DNA of 6,028 nt from SFDP01 sp051653625. GTDB taxonomy: Bacteria; Bacillota; Clostridia; Lachnospirales; Lachnospiraceae. This document shows positions 1-5,109 of this stretch, piece after piece; the first letter of the stretch is position 1, and every line of letters begins with the position of its first letter. A program made the translations under genes and the position numbers. The notes beneath the pieces were generated by a model, which was given only the letters and a program-made list of their open reading frames with translations, did no database searches and was not told where the DNA came from. The stretch spans positions 1 to 6,028 of the forward strand of contig JBOFWM010000004.1 of assembly GCA_051653625.1 (NCBI GenBank), written 5' to 3'.

Positions 1-52
1 ATTTCTTTTTAATCTCTTTTCCTTTAATGATTTTCTTGTCTGAATCTGCCAT
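1..52 (-). CDS. Start of a leftward gene of unknown function (partial)
   Basis: The reverse strand has an ATG at 52-50 preceded by a good Shine-Dalgarno sequence (AAGGAGA, 67-61) with 8 bases between them. The 17 visible codons read MADSDKKIIKGKEIKKK with no stop before the window edge. This stub is lysine-rich and matches no family I recognise. The ribosome binding site and open frame support a real gene, but product and length are unknown. It may be the host gene flanking the integrase end of the mobile element. Confidence 0.6.
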   Translation of the reverse strand, partial: MADSDKKIIKGKEIKKK

Positions 53-109
53 AACGCTGTTCTCCTTCCAAAATGAAATATGATTGATAATGTTTGACTA
101 CAACGCAAA

Positions 110-151
110 AAAGGAAACCTTTCAAAAAAATATTTTTGAAAAGTGTCCTTT
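110..151. repeat. Imperfect 19-base inverted repeat
   Basis: The arms are 110-128 and 133-151, separated by 4 bases. Seventeen of 19 positions pair; the mismatches are at the sixth and ninth bases of the inner 18-base arm that begins AAGGA. The dyad is AT-rich and lies 60-100 bases upstream of the leftward start codon at 52, over the only weak promoter candidate for that gene. It could be an operator, a terminator hairpin or part of an attachment site. No T-run directly follows either arm. Confidence 0.6.
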
Positions 152-186
152 AAGTGCAACATCTTAAATTAAATTTTATAAGGCAA

Positions 187-213
187 TTTGAAATTATTAC
201 TAACTATTTCAAA
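187..213. repeat. Perfect 8-base inverted repeat, possible recombinase core site
   Basis: TTTGAAAT (187-194) and ATTTCAAA (206-213) are exact reverse complements separated by 11 bases. Core sites of tyrosine recombinases are short inverted repeats around a crossover segment, so this is a candidate for the element end. The 11-base spacer is longer than the usual 6-8, and such AT-rich motifs are common here. A pair of ACTGTC direct repeats (220-225, 231-236) lies just to the right. Confidence 0.3.
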
Positions 214-416
214 CTATGGACTGTCAATTTACTGTCCTCTAGCGATTCGACATGCTTCAAACCCTTGATTTTACTGGCTTTATTTATCAAGACTCTTCAT
301 CGTTGGGAATGCTGAACAACTTTCTTCGTTATTCTTCGTTTCCCTTTTCTATGCGGTTTTTGATGTTTTCTTATTCTTCATCATTCACCGTATATCTTCG
401 CCATTCAAGCACTCTT

Positions 417-455
417 TGTTGTACTTGTGTTGTACTACCAACAAATTTGTTGTAC
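417..455. repeat. Three TGTTGTAC direct repeats with a 14-base palindrome
   Basis: TGTTGTAC occurs at 417-424, 428-435 and 448-455, all in the same orientation. The last copy overlaps a perfect palindrome, CAACAAATTTGTTG, at 439-452. The cluster lies 32-70 bases beyond the integrase stop codon. Tn916-family integrases bind direct repeats near the element ends through their N-terminal domain, so these are candidate arm-type binding sites. That function is inferred from position and arrangement only. Confidence 0.45.
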
Positions 456-486
456 CTTGGTTTCAAATCCCTTTCAGGACTCTTTC

Positions 487-1725
487 CTAAAATACATTAA
501 GATTTTTTGCTAAATTTTCAAATGATTCTTGTTTCTTTGATTCTGTGACTTCTGCATAAATATCAAGAGTAGTCTCAATATTTGCATGTCCCATTATCGT
601 TTGGATCACCTTTACATTTGTTTCATTTTCACAGAATCGTGTACAAAAAGTATGTCTAAGATGATGACAGGAAAAGTGTGGAATAAATATCGCTTCTCTT
701 TTTTCCTTTTTAGCATTTACTATTTCTTCTGTGTTGTATGCCTCATAAATTCTTTTGATGCTTCTGTTGACTGCTTGTGGATTGTGTAAATTACCAAATC
801 GATTCGAAAAGATAAATCCTGACATCCCATTTAATTCTAAATCACAGAAACCATATTCCTTTTGAGCATCATACTCCTCTTGAAAAGCTTCATAGACTTC
901 TTTTAACATTGGAATCGTTCTGATACCAGCATTGGTCTTTGGAAGCGATACTGCAAATTCGCATTTATACGTATCGTCTCTTCTAGGATAATAAGTAACT
1001 GCATGATTAATATTAATCATCTTCTTATCCATATCAATATCTTCCCATCGAAGACCAATTACTTCTCCAATTCTACATCCTGTACCTAGTAGTACTGTAA
1101 ACAATGGCGCCCAATGATAAAAAACTGGACTTTCCCTTGTATATTGCAGAAATGCCCTTTGTTGTTCCACTGTTAATGCATGTCTAATATTGTGGGTTCT
1201 ACCCGACCTCTTCTTAATCTGCGCCATTACGCCGTCTGTTGGATTCGTTCGTATTAGATTATCCCGAACAGCTAATTGAAATGTTGGATGAAGAACAGTG
1301 TGTATCGTTTCCAACGTATTCACCTGTAAATTTTTCTCTTTTAATAAGTAATCATAAAAGAAAACCATGTCAGAATACTTGAAATCCGTTATCTTTTTCT
1401 TCCCTATGACATCACGTACAAAACGTTCATACATATATACATAATTTGTATAGGTTGTTCTCCGAATTTCTGATTTCGTGGAAATATATCGATCAAATAA
1501 GAAATTCAAATCCGCATTTCCTGCCGCATAAACATCCAAACCGTCTAACTGATCTTTCATCAACTGCTTTTCTTTTTCTCGCAATTGCATCAAATCTTTT
1601 GAATATATATATTTCCTATTACCAAATGGATCCGTATAAGTATAATAGTACATAAAATCAGATGCTCGTTGACATTCGCCTGGACGTAAGGCTCTTCCTT
1701 TGTTATCTTTTCTTGCCTTTGCCAT
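487..1725 (-). CDS. int: Tn916-family tyrosine integrase
   Basis: This 412-residue protein would catalyse integration and excision of the mobile element by site-specific recombination. The N-terminal 60 residues (KARKDNKGRALRPGE, then an aromatic-rich YTYTDPFGNRKYIYS stretch) match the arm-binding domain of Tn916 Int. A helical core-binding domain spans about 70-165 and the catalytic domain about 185-395. All catalytic residues are visible: R218 (TGCRIGE), K263 (LPKTNAG), H354 and R357 (HHLRHTF), H380 (GHANIETT) and nucleophile Y390 (DIYAEV). Length is normal for the family and the frame is unbroken, so the enzyme looks active. The ATG at 1725 follows AAGGAAG by 4-5 bases. It lies 12 bases after the ribbon-helix-helix gene and is probably co-transcribed with it. 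Family assignment is secure; the attachment target is unknown. Confidence 0.96.
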   Translation of the reverse strand: MAKARKDNKGRALRPGECQRASDFMYYYTYTDPFGNRKYIYSKDLMQLREKEKQLMKDQLDGLDVYAAGNADLNFLFDRYISTKSEIRRTTYTNYVYMYERFVRDVIGKKKITDFKYSDMVFFYDYLLKEKNLQVNTLETIHTVLHPTFQLAVRDNLIRTNPTDGVMAQIKKRSGRTHNIRHALTVEQQRAFLQYTRESPVFYHWAPLFTVLLGTGCRIGEVIGLRWEDIDMDKKMININHAVTYYPRRDDTYKCEFAVSLPKTNAGIRTIPMLKEVYEAFQEEYDAQKEYGFCDLELNGMSGFIFSNRFGNLHNPQAVNRSIKRIYEAYNTEEIVNAKKEKREAIFIPHFSCHHLRHTFCTRFCENETNVKVIQTIMGHANIETTLDIYAEVTESKKQESFENLAKNLNVF

Positions 1726-1737
1726 CTTTCTTCCTTT

Positions 1738-1935
1738 CTACTTGGAGGAAAGAGACTTTGTACTTTCTGGGTTCTCCTCATACAAAATATGAAGTCCCTG
1801 TAATACTGTTTGCGTTATGGTGAGATTATTTTTAGAAGCATATTGAATTAGCTTTTCATATTCTTCATCTTTAAGCCTAATGCCTATCGACTTTAACTTG
1901 GGAGAATCAACTTTAGGTCTTCCCATCTTTGCCAT
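1738..1935 (-). CDS. Small ribbon-helix-helix DNA-binding protein
   Basis: This 65-residue basic protein starts MAKMGRPKVDSPKLKSIGIRL. Residues 14-21 can form the single DNA-contacting strand of a ribbon-helix-helix fold (KLKSIGIRL). They are followed by helix A (about 22-36, DEEYEKLIQYASKNN) and helix B (about 39-53, ITQTVLQGLHILYEE). The GRPK motif is a typical N-terminal DNA-contacting tail. The ATG at 1935 has an ideal AGGAGG seven bases upstream. The gene ends 12 bases before int. In that position it may act as a recombination directionality factor or as a repressor of int. It has no resemblance to the winged-helix Xis of Tn916, so the excisionase role is inference from location. The C-terminal STKSLSSK tail is probably disordered. 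Confidence 0.75.
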   Translation of the reverse strand: MAKMGRPKVDSPKLKSIGIRLKDEEYEKLIQYASKNNLTITQTVLQGLHILYEENPESTKSLSSK

Positions 1936-2000
1936 TCATGCACCTCCTGTAGATCAACGGTCAGTTTTTCTGTATTCAGTTTATTTAGGGAATAACTCTC

Positions 2001-2648
2001 TTAAAGGCTAAAAGGAATGAGTATATCCAACAAAATAGCAATAGGAATTGCCATCACAAACATACAAATAGTTTCTTTGGTGGACTTGTGCAAAATAATT
2101 ATTCCCAAAATTAAAGTTAGTAAATGTAAATATGAGCGGATGTCAACATACCACATTCCATACGAAAGTGTACTGTTAATAATGAATCCCAAAATACCAG
2201 CAGAAATAATAAATGCAATCCAACCTTTTCCTTTTGCATACCAACAGAAAAATGCTAAAACAGGAGACAGCAAGGTAAACAAGCCCCATATCATGGCATA
2301 GCTTTTGGGAAAGAAACCTGCTACAAAGTTAGAATATAAATAGTAGCTTGTAACCATTCCTACAAAAAGCACAAACACATTTATTCCAGCTCGAATAGGG
2401 CTACTGCTTTTTATAGATATAAACACTGCAAGAACAATCCAAGGGGCAAAAGCTCCAAGAAAATTATGAACATCTAAAGCTCTATCTATCAACATGAGAA
2501 CGCCCGGAAGTTCAGCTTGACGGAAATCCAAAAATTTTGAAAATGCACCCAGACATATCCCAAGTGCCAAAACACCTACTGTATAAAGTGCTTCTTTTGT
2601 TTTAGAATAATGTTGTTCAGGTATTCTTACCTTTTCTAAATATCTCAT
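2001..2648 (-). CDS. Polytopic membrane protein of unknown function
   Basis: The protein has 215 residues if started at the ATG at 2648, which has GGAGG five bases upstream. An in-frame GTG at 2660 adds four residues but forms part of that ribosome binding site, so it is rejected. About 18 soluble N-terminal residues precede six or seven hydrophobic segments, at roughly 18-38, 60-78, 87-106, 117-137, 142-160, 172-187 and 192-212. A short SIKSSSPIRAG loop links segments 2 and 3. The pattern of GICLGAFSKFLDF, APWIVLAVF, then SPIRAG recalls the uncharacterised DUF6518 membrane family, but this is from memory and tentative. The gene starts 18 bases after the anchored-protein gene, so the two probably form an operon and may act together at the membrane. 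No transporter, enzyme or resistance motif is visible. Confidence 0.8.
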   Translation of the reverse strand: MRYLEKVRIPEQHYSKTKEALYTVGVLALGICLGAFSKFLDFRQAELPGVLMLIDRALDVHNFLGAFAPWIVLAVFISIKSSSPIRAGINVFVLFVGMVTSYYLYSNFVAGFFPKSYAMIWGLFTLLSPVLAFFCWYAKGKGWIAFIISAGILGFIINSTLSYGMWYVDIRSYLHLLTLILGIIILHKSTKETICMFVMAIPIAILLDILIPFSL

Positions 2649-2666
2649 CAAAACCTCCACTACAAT

Positions 2667-3092
2667 TTAAAAACTTGCCTCAAAATAGTACCATTTTTCG
2701 ATTATTTTCTTCGTTGTTCCATGATTGTCTCCATCTGTTTGCCAAGTCCAACTTCCGTCATCATCGACAATTAGAGATACATCAGTATTTTGATATGGCA
2801 GTGGAACATCATCAGGAGAGTAATATACTCCCCAATATTGAGTATCTCCCATGCCCGTTCCCAAAAGGAATTCGTACATGGTATGCTCTCCACTCCAAAC
2901 ATCGACCTTTATTCCATCTAATGTTGTAGGGATTTGTTGGTTACTATTTACAAGGTCAGAAAAAGTTAATCCATTAACTTTAACAAATCGTTCTGCCTTC
3001 TGTTCAGGTGAATTCGACCACACTGCTAAACTAATGAATATTGCTAAACATACCAGTATACCACTTATAATGATGAACCTTTTCTTTTTCAT
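2667..3092 (-). CDS. Membrane-anchored extracytoplasmic protein of unknown function
   Basis: This 141-residue protein starts at the ATG at 3092 (MKKKRFIIISG), preceded by AAGGTG six bases upstream. The frame stays open upstream to 3206, but those 38 extra codons are GC-rich oriT leader and are not included. The N-terminus is KKKR followed by a hydrophobic segment (residues 6-25), with no convincing lipobox cysteine, so it is a signal anchor or an uncleaved signal peptide. The rest (about 30-141) is acidic and aromatic-rich: ERFVKVNGLTF, then QYWGVYYSPDDVPLPYQ, then SWTWQTDGDNHG and a WYYFEASF end. This suggests a small extracytoplasmic beta-rich domain. I recognise no named family. It lies 18 bases upstream of the polytopic membrane gene and directly after the oriT leader, so it is the first cargo gene reading away from oriT. 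Confidence 0.8.
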   Translation of the reverse strand: MKKKRFIIISGILVCLAIFISLAVWSNSPEQKAERFVKVNGLTFSDLVNSNQQIPTTLDGIKVDVWSGEHTMYEFLLGTGMGDTQYWGVYYSPDDVPLPYQNTDVSLIVDDDGSWTWQTDGDNHGTTKKIIEKWYYFEASF

Positions 3093-3364
3093 AACATTCA
3101 CCTTCTCACTTTCCAACTTGCTGGCGGCGAACAGCATTTTATGCTGTTTGCGGACGGCAAGTACACAGGGGATAGCCGCACAAGCGGCGCAAGGGGGTGT
3201 AGCCACCTTGTCGGAACGAAGTGACGGAATATTCTCGGTCTGCCGGTTTTCCTGCTGACAGAGAATGAAGCTCCGCAGGACGCACGAATACTTTCGGCAG
3301 GAGAGTATAGAAGTGCGCCCTTAGAGTTCTAAGGGATTACTCAGTCCCATAGAACACAAAGATG
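3093..3364. other. GC-rich oriT leader region without genes
   Basis: This stretch is clearly richer in GC than the AT-rich DNA on both sides and carries several hairpins. AACAGCAT/ATGCTGTT (3130-3148) extends to 11 pairs with one G-T. GCCGC/GCGGC lies at 3175-3188, CCTGC/GCAGG at 3251-3279, and the oriT dyads at 3288-3335. From memory, closely similar leaders precede the mobilization genes of Tn1549-like elements in Clostridia, on the strand reading toward lower coordinates. Here the leader ends with its AAGGTG ribosome binding site feeding the cargo gene at 3092. No credible protein is encoded; open frames on both strands look like by-products of the GC-rich sequence. Confidence 0.7.
3281..3335 (+). 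other. oriT: Candidate origin of transfer, IncQ/MOBQ type
   Basis: An inverted repeat, ATACTTTC (3288-3295) and GAGAGTAT (3301-3308), pairs at 7 of 8 positions around a 5-base loop. Two bases later comes AAGTGCGCCCT (3311-3321). This matches the nick region of RSF1010-type oriTs, where the relaxase cuts after AAGTGCG, here between 3317 and 3318. A second perfect dyad, CCCTTAGA (3318-3325) and TCTAAGGG (3328-3335), begins at the predicted nick. The order dyad, short gap, nick hexamer is the standard layout. The matching relaxase would be a MOBQ/MobA-like enzyme, which this window lacks. The assignment rests on motif and arrangement. Confidence 0.8.
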
Positions 3365-3787
3365 TCACTCTTCAGTTTCATATACAATATCGCCGGTAAA
3401 ATACATTGAGAGTGACATTTGAATTAATTCGTCATTTTGAGGAGAACGCAGATAGCCAATATATTCCACTTGATTGAACCCATACAGTTCATCTAAAATT
3501 TCAAAGTAATACTCAGAATACTTCTCAACGAAATCTTTCAATGACATTTTTGTTCCTTCAAAATCGCCATATTTCCCCAATTTGCTTAATAGTAAAACAC
3601 AAGCACAATCCATATCAACATCTTCAATAGTAATATGTCCATCTACTTGTGGACAACGAGCTTTTGTACTCACATATCCATAGCAAAAATCTAAATAAAC
3701 GGAATCGTTTCGGCAAGTAATCTTATGTACAACCATATCATGTAAGCTATACGGAATATCTATGTGTTGCTTAAATCTCGTTATCAT
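3365..3787 (-). CDS. Conserved-looking hypothetical protein, 140 residues
   Basis: The protein is soluble and acidic with no signal peptide or membrane segment, so it is probably cytoplasmic. It begins MITRFKQHIDIPYSLHDMVV. The middle reads as alternating beta strands: VVHKITCRNDSVYLDFCYGYV, GHITIEDVDMDCACVLLL. A helical stretch follows (MSLKDFVEKYSEYYFEILDELYGFNQ, about 81-106), then two strands and an acidic VYETEE end. Cysteines at 25, 35, 45, 61 and 63 do not form an obvious metal site. The layout recalls small immunity-like or cargo proteins of Firmicutes mobile elements, but I cannot name the family. The ATG at 3787 has GGAAGG 12 bases upstream, which is slightly long. The stop lies about 30 bases from the oriT block. 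An extended -10 promoter is proposed at 3868-3876. Confidence 0.75.
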   Translation of the reverse strand: MITRFKQHIDIPYSLHDMVVHKITCRNDSVYLDFCYGYVSTKARCPQVDGHITIEDVDMDCACVLLLSKLGKYGDFEGTKMSLKDFVEKYSEYYFEILDELYGFNQVEYIGYLRSPQNDELIQMSLSMYFTGDIVYETEE

Positions 3788-3867
3788 TTTATTTCACAAC
3801 CTTCCACTAAATTATATGACAAATTTTGTAATCAGCACAATCACAATGCAACCTATTTCTACACTTG

Positions 3868-3876
3868 ATTATAACA
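3868..3876 (-). promoter_or_regulatory. Extended -10 promoter candidate for the 3787 gene
   Basis: The reverse strand reads TGTTATAAT here: a perfect -10 hexamer (3873-3868) preceded by the TGn extension that can substitute for a weak -35. The best upstream match, TTCACA, would need a 19-base spacer. Transcription would start near 3861, giving a leader of about 75 bases. A second TATAAT at 3816-3811 lies too close to the ribosome binding site to be the main promoter. Confidence 0.5.
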
Positions 3877-3921
3877 AATTTTATCACAAGAGTGTGAATA
3901 AATCTACTGACGAACACCGAA

Positions 3922-3954
3922 ACCGCCTGAACAGCTTTTCTCTGTTCAGGCGGT
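3922..3954 (+). terminator. Strong 13-pair hairpin, possible terminator
   Basis: ACCGCCTGAACAG (3922-3934) and its exact reverse complement (3942-3954) enclose a 7-base loop. The stem is GC-rich and perfect, as in intrinsic terminators. Rightward, the sequence continues GTTTATCAGC before a T-rich run at 3965-3979, so the T-tail is displaced. Leftward there is no T-run. No rightward gene ends upstream of it, so it may belong to an unseen small transcript, insulate the two divergent genes, or be a relic. Confidence 0.5.
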
Positions 3955-3986
3955 GTTTATCAGCTATTTTTCTTTCTTCAAACACA

Positions 3987-4054
3987 TTCAAAGGATAAAA
4001 AAGCATGTGAAAAAACCTTTGAACATTGCGTTTTTTTATATGCAATATCCAAAG
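3987..4054 (+). repeat. Two mutually exclusive hairpins
   Basis: TTCAAAGG (3987-3994) pairs perfectly with CCTTTGAA (4016-4023). The same right arm can instead pair downstream: 4017-4029 with 4042-4054, 11 of 13 positions, around a loop containing seven T residues. Only one can form at a time. The first, followed by the T-run at 4031-4037 after 7 bases, resembles a terminator; the second would disrupt it. This is the arrangement of an attenuator, but no ligand, leader peptide or upstream promoter is evident. Confidence 0.4.
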
Positions 4055-4129
4055 TTTCTTATTTCATTAAAGTGTACTATATCCCTCTGTTTTAGTGCCT
4101 TATTAGTTCATTTCTTTTTCAAATCGTGA

Positions 4130-4143
4130 ACTATACACTATAT
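4130..4143 (+). promoter_or_regulatory. Tandem ACTATA heptamers upstream of the XRE gene
   Basis: ACTATAC (4130-4136) is followed at once by ACTATAT (4137-4143), ending two bases before the GGAGG ribosome binding site; a third ACTATA lies at 4076-4081. Spacing and position suit an autoregulatory operator of the downstream XRE protein. The evidence is only repetition in AT-rich DNA. Confidence 0.25.
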
Positions 4144-4158
4144 ACGGAGGTGCATGAT

Positions 4159-4509
4159 ATGGCTAAATCTAAGAAAATTGATAAAGACATGAGTTTTCGC
4201 CTGAAGAAAGCCAGATTAGACCAAAAGCTGACTTATGATGAGTTATCCGAAAAATCCGGTGTCTCATCAAGATATATCAAAGAGATTGAAAATCATGGCA
4301 ATGTTCCAAGTCTTGAAAAACTCGGACAACTCATTCGTGCTTTACATATCTCTGCTGATCCGTTTTTTTATCCGGCAGCTCCAACCGATAATCTGGATTA
4401 CCAAAGGCTACTGGTTTATCTTTCAGAATGTACGGACGATCAGATCACCACTATTCTTGCACTTGTGGAAGCCTATCTTCGTACATATAAAACCCATGAG
4501 ACAGAATAG
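4159..4509 (+). CDS. XRE-family helix-turn-helix regulator A
   Basis: This 116-residue protein is a predicted cytoplasmic DNA-binding regulator. The start is the ATG at 4159, eight bases after GGAGG (4146-4150); an in-frame ATG at 4126 has no ribosome binding site and is rejected. Residues about 10-66 form the five-helix XRE/Cro domain: FRLKKARLDQKLTYDELSEKSGVSSRYIKEIENHGNVPS, with the turn at KSGVS and recognition helix SRYIKEIEN. LGQLIRALHISADPFFYP completes the domain. A C-terminal helical pair (about 78-110, LDYQRLLVYLSECTDDQITTILALVEAYLRTY) probably mediates dimerization. This architecture resembles regulators carried by Tn1549-like conjugative elements of Clostridia, so it may control mobile-element genes. 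No effector domain or metal site is visible. It converges on the gene at 4939-4604. Confidence 0.88.
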   Translation: MAKSKKIDKDMSFRLKKARLDQKLTYDELSEKSGVSSRYIKEIENHGNVPSLEKLGQLIRALHISADPFFYPAAPTDNLDYQRLLVYLSECTDDQITTILALVEAYLRTYKTHETE

Positions 4510-4558
4510 CAGAAAGATTTCGATTTTTTCTGGATTATTTCTGAATTATTCTGAAGAA

Positions 4559-4600
4559 AAACAGGGTGATCAGCTTCCCGGTAAGCCATCCACCCTGTTT
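4559..4600 (-). terminator. Shared terminator hairpin between convergent genes
   Basis: AAACAGGGTG (4559-4568) and CACCCTGTTT (4591-4600) are exact reverse complements around a 22-base loop containing a small GCTT/AAGC hairpin. Read leftward, the stem ends in a TTTTT run (from 4560 down), as expected for a terminator of the gene stopping at 4604. Read rightward the T-tail is short, so termination of the XRE gene would be weaker. Confidence 0.7.
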
Positions 4601-4603
4601 GAA

Positions 4604-4939
4604 CTATTCTTTGATATGCATAAGCACTTCTTTCACTTTGTTTCTTTCCTTTAAAATCCCCAGTCCGTCAAATATCTGCATTACATCTACCATCCCCTGA
4701 TAGTAGGCTCTTTGTTCTTCTTGAAAATGAGCGTGATCCACTATATCCATATAATTTTCGAAAAATTCTCTGTGCTCTGCAGAAAGCTCAGCCAACACCG
4801 TTTCATATTCCCGATTCGCCTTTTTCAATGCTTTATCTGCATTTTCCGATTCGTTTGTGTGAACAGAATACTCTCGTTCTTCTGCTTCGCTTCTAAGTTC
4901 CTCCAATACCTCTGCTACTGTTTCAAATACTTCGTTCAT
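4604..4939 (-). CDS. Acidic helical protein of unknown function
   Basis: This 111-residue protein is strongly acidic and predicted almost wholly alpha-helical. It starts MNEVFETVAEVLEELRSEAEEREY, has a charged heptad-like stretch around 35-62 (ADKALKKANREYETVLAELSAEHREFFENY), and ends with a hydrophobic helix near 78-95 (AYYQGMVDVMQIFDGLGIL). There is no signal peptide or membrane segment. The spacing of the LSAEHREFFENY and YYQGMVDVM elements recalls DUF6809-type small proteins of Lachnospiraceae; that link is from memory and unverified. The ATG at 4939 follows AGGTGG by seven bases. A leftward promoter may be TTGATA with an 18-base spacer to AATACT (4991-4962). It is divergent from XRE protein B across an operator-like repeat region, so it may be a target or partner of that regulator. 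Confidence 0.7.
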   Translation of the reverse strand: MNEVFETVAEVLEELRSEAEEREYSVHTNESENADKALKKANREYETVLAELSAEHREFFENYMDIVDHAHFQEEQRAYYQGMVDVMQIFDGLGILKERNKVKEVLMHIKE

Positions 4940-5025
4940 TTTGTATCCACCTTTCCATATAAGTATTGCATTTTGCAGTCAGTATTATCAATCCCAAGAT
5001 TACATCAAATAAATTTATTTTCTTA

Positions 5026-5044
5026 TACTTCATCTTTAGAAGTA
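5026..5044. promoter_or_regulatory. Operator-like dyad, copy 1
   Basis: TACTTC (5026-5031) and GAAGTA (5039-5044) form a perfect inverted repeat with a 7-base spacer. Its 15-base core ACTTCATCTTTAGAA recurs exactly at 5082-5096. It lies between the divergent genes at 4939 and 5110, where an XRE regulator would bind to control both. The regulator-site link is inferred from position. Confidence 0.6.
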
Positions 5045-5081
5045 TATTATCAACATTATTCCGTAAAATCAATCATGTAGC

Positions 5082-5100
5082 ACTTCATCTTTAGAAAGTT
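5082..5100. promoter_or_regulatory. Operator-like dyad, copy 2
   Basis: This is an exact second copy of the 15-base core ACTTCATCTTTAGAA, 55 bases to the right of copy 1 (about five helical turns). The flanks differ by one inserted A, so the dyad is imperfect (CTTC, then GAAAG). It ends 13 bases before the XRE start codon, so a bound protein would cover the translation start region and block transcription into the gene. Confidence 0.6.
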
Positions 5101-5109
5101 GGTATTTGA

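Larger units (their letters stand above)
53..486. other. Gene-free region downstream of the integrase; probable element end
   Basis: No supportable gene lies in these 434 bases. An 82-codon open frame at 252-500 (+) lacks a ribosome binding site and runs antisense into the integrase 3' end, so it is treated as chance. The region holds two inverted repeats (110-151 and 187-213) and three TGTTGTAC direct repeats (417-455). A weak leftward promoter for the gene at 52 may be TTGAAA, 17-base spacer, TGTAGT around 125-97. Tn916-family integrase genes usually sit close to one element end, so the attachment site is probably here, but its exact position cannot be read from one end. Confidence 0.5.
3788..4158. 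other. Hairpin-rich intergenic region between divergent genes
   Basis: This 371-base gap separates the leftward gene starting at 3787 from the rightward XRE gene starting at 4159. I find no gene in it on either strand. It contains the leftward promoter candidate (3868-3876), a strong 13-pair hairpin (3922-3954), two overlapping alternative hairpins (3987-4054), an inverted repeat TAGTTCA/TGAACTA (4104-4110 and 4127-4133) and tandem ACTATA motifs next to the ribosome binding site. No consensus sigma-A promoter for the XRE gene could be picked with confidence. Confidence 0.6.

Noticed and set aside
235..300. Possible tRNA or tmRNA 3' end as an attachment target (GATTCGACATGCTTCAAACCC)
   Set aside because: No acceptor or T-arm pairing could be built around it, and no CCA end or second copy was found.
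252..500. Rightward 82-codon open frame (Phe/Ser-rich)
   Set aside because: It has no ribosome binding site or domain, its composition is typical of the reverse of AT-rich DNA, and it overlaps the integrase 3' end.
3093..3206. N-terminal extension of the anchored protein (38 codons beginning MATPPCAACAAIPC)
   Set aside because: It lies in the GC-rich hairpin-filled oriT leader, has no ribosome binding site of its own, and would put a charged stretch before the signal anchor. The ATG at 3092 has a good ribosome binding site.
2851..3258. Rightward open frame of 135 codons over the oriT leader
   Set aside because: It is antisense to a better-supported gene, has no ribosome binding site, and its C-terminal half only reflects the open GC-rich leader.
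4126..4158. Earlier in-frame ATG for XRE protein A
   Set aside because: It lacks a ribosome binding site, and the GGAGG at 4146-4150 is spaced for the ATG at 4159.
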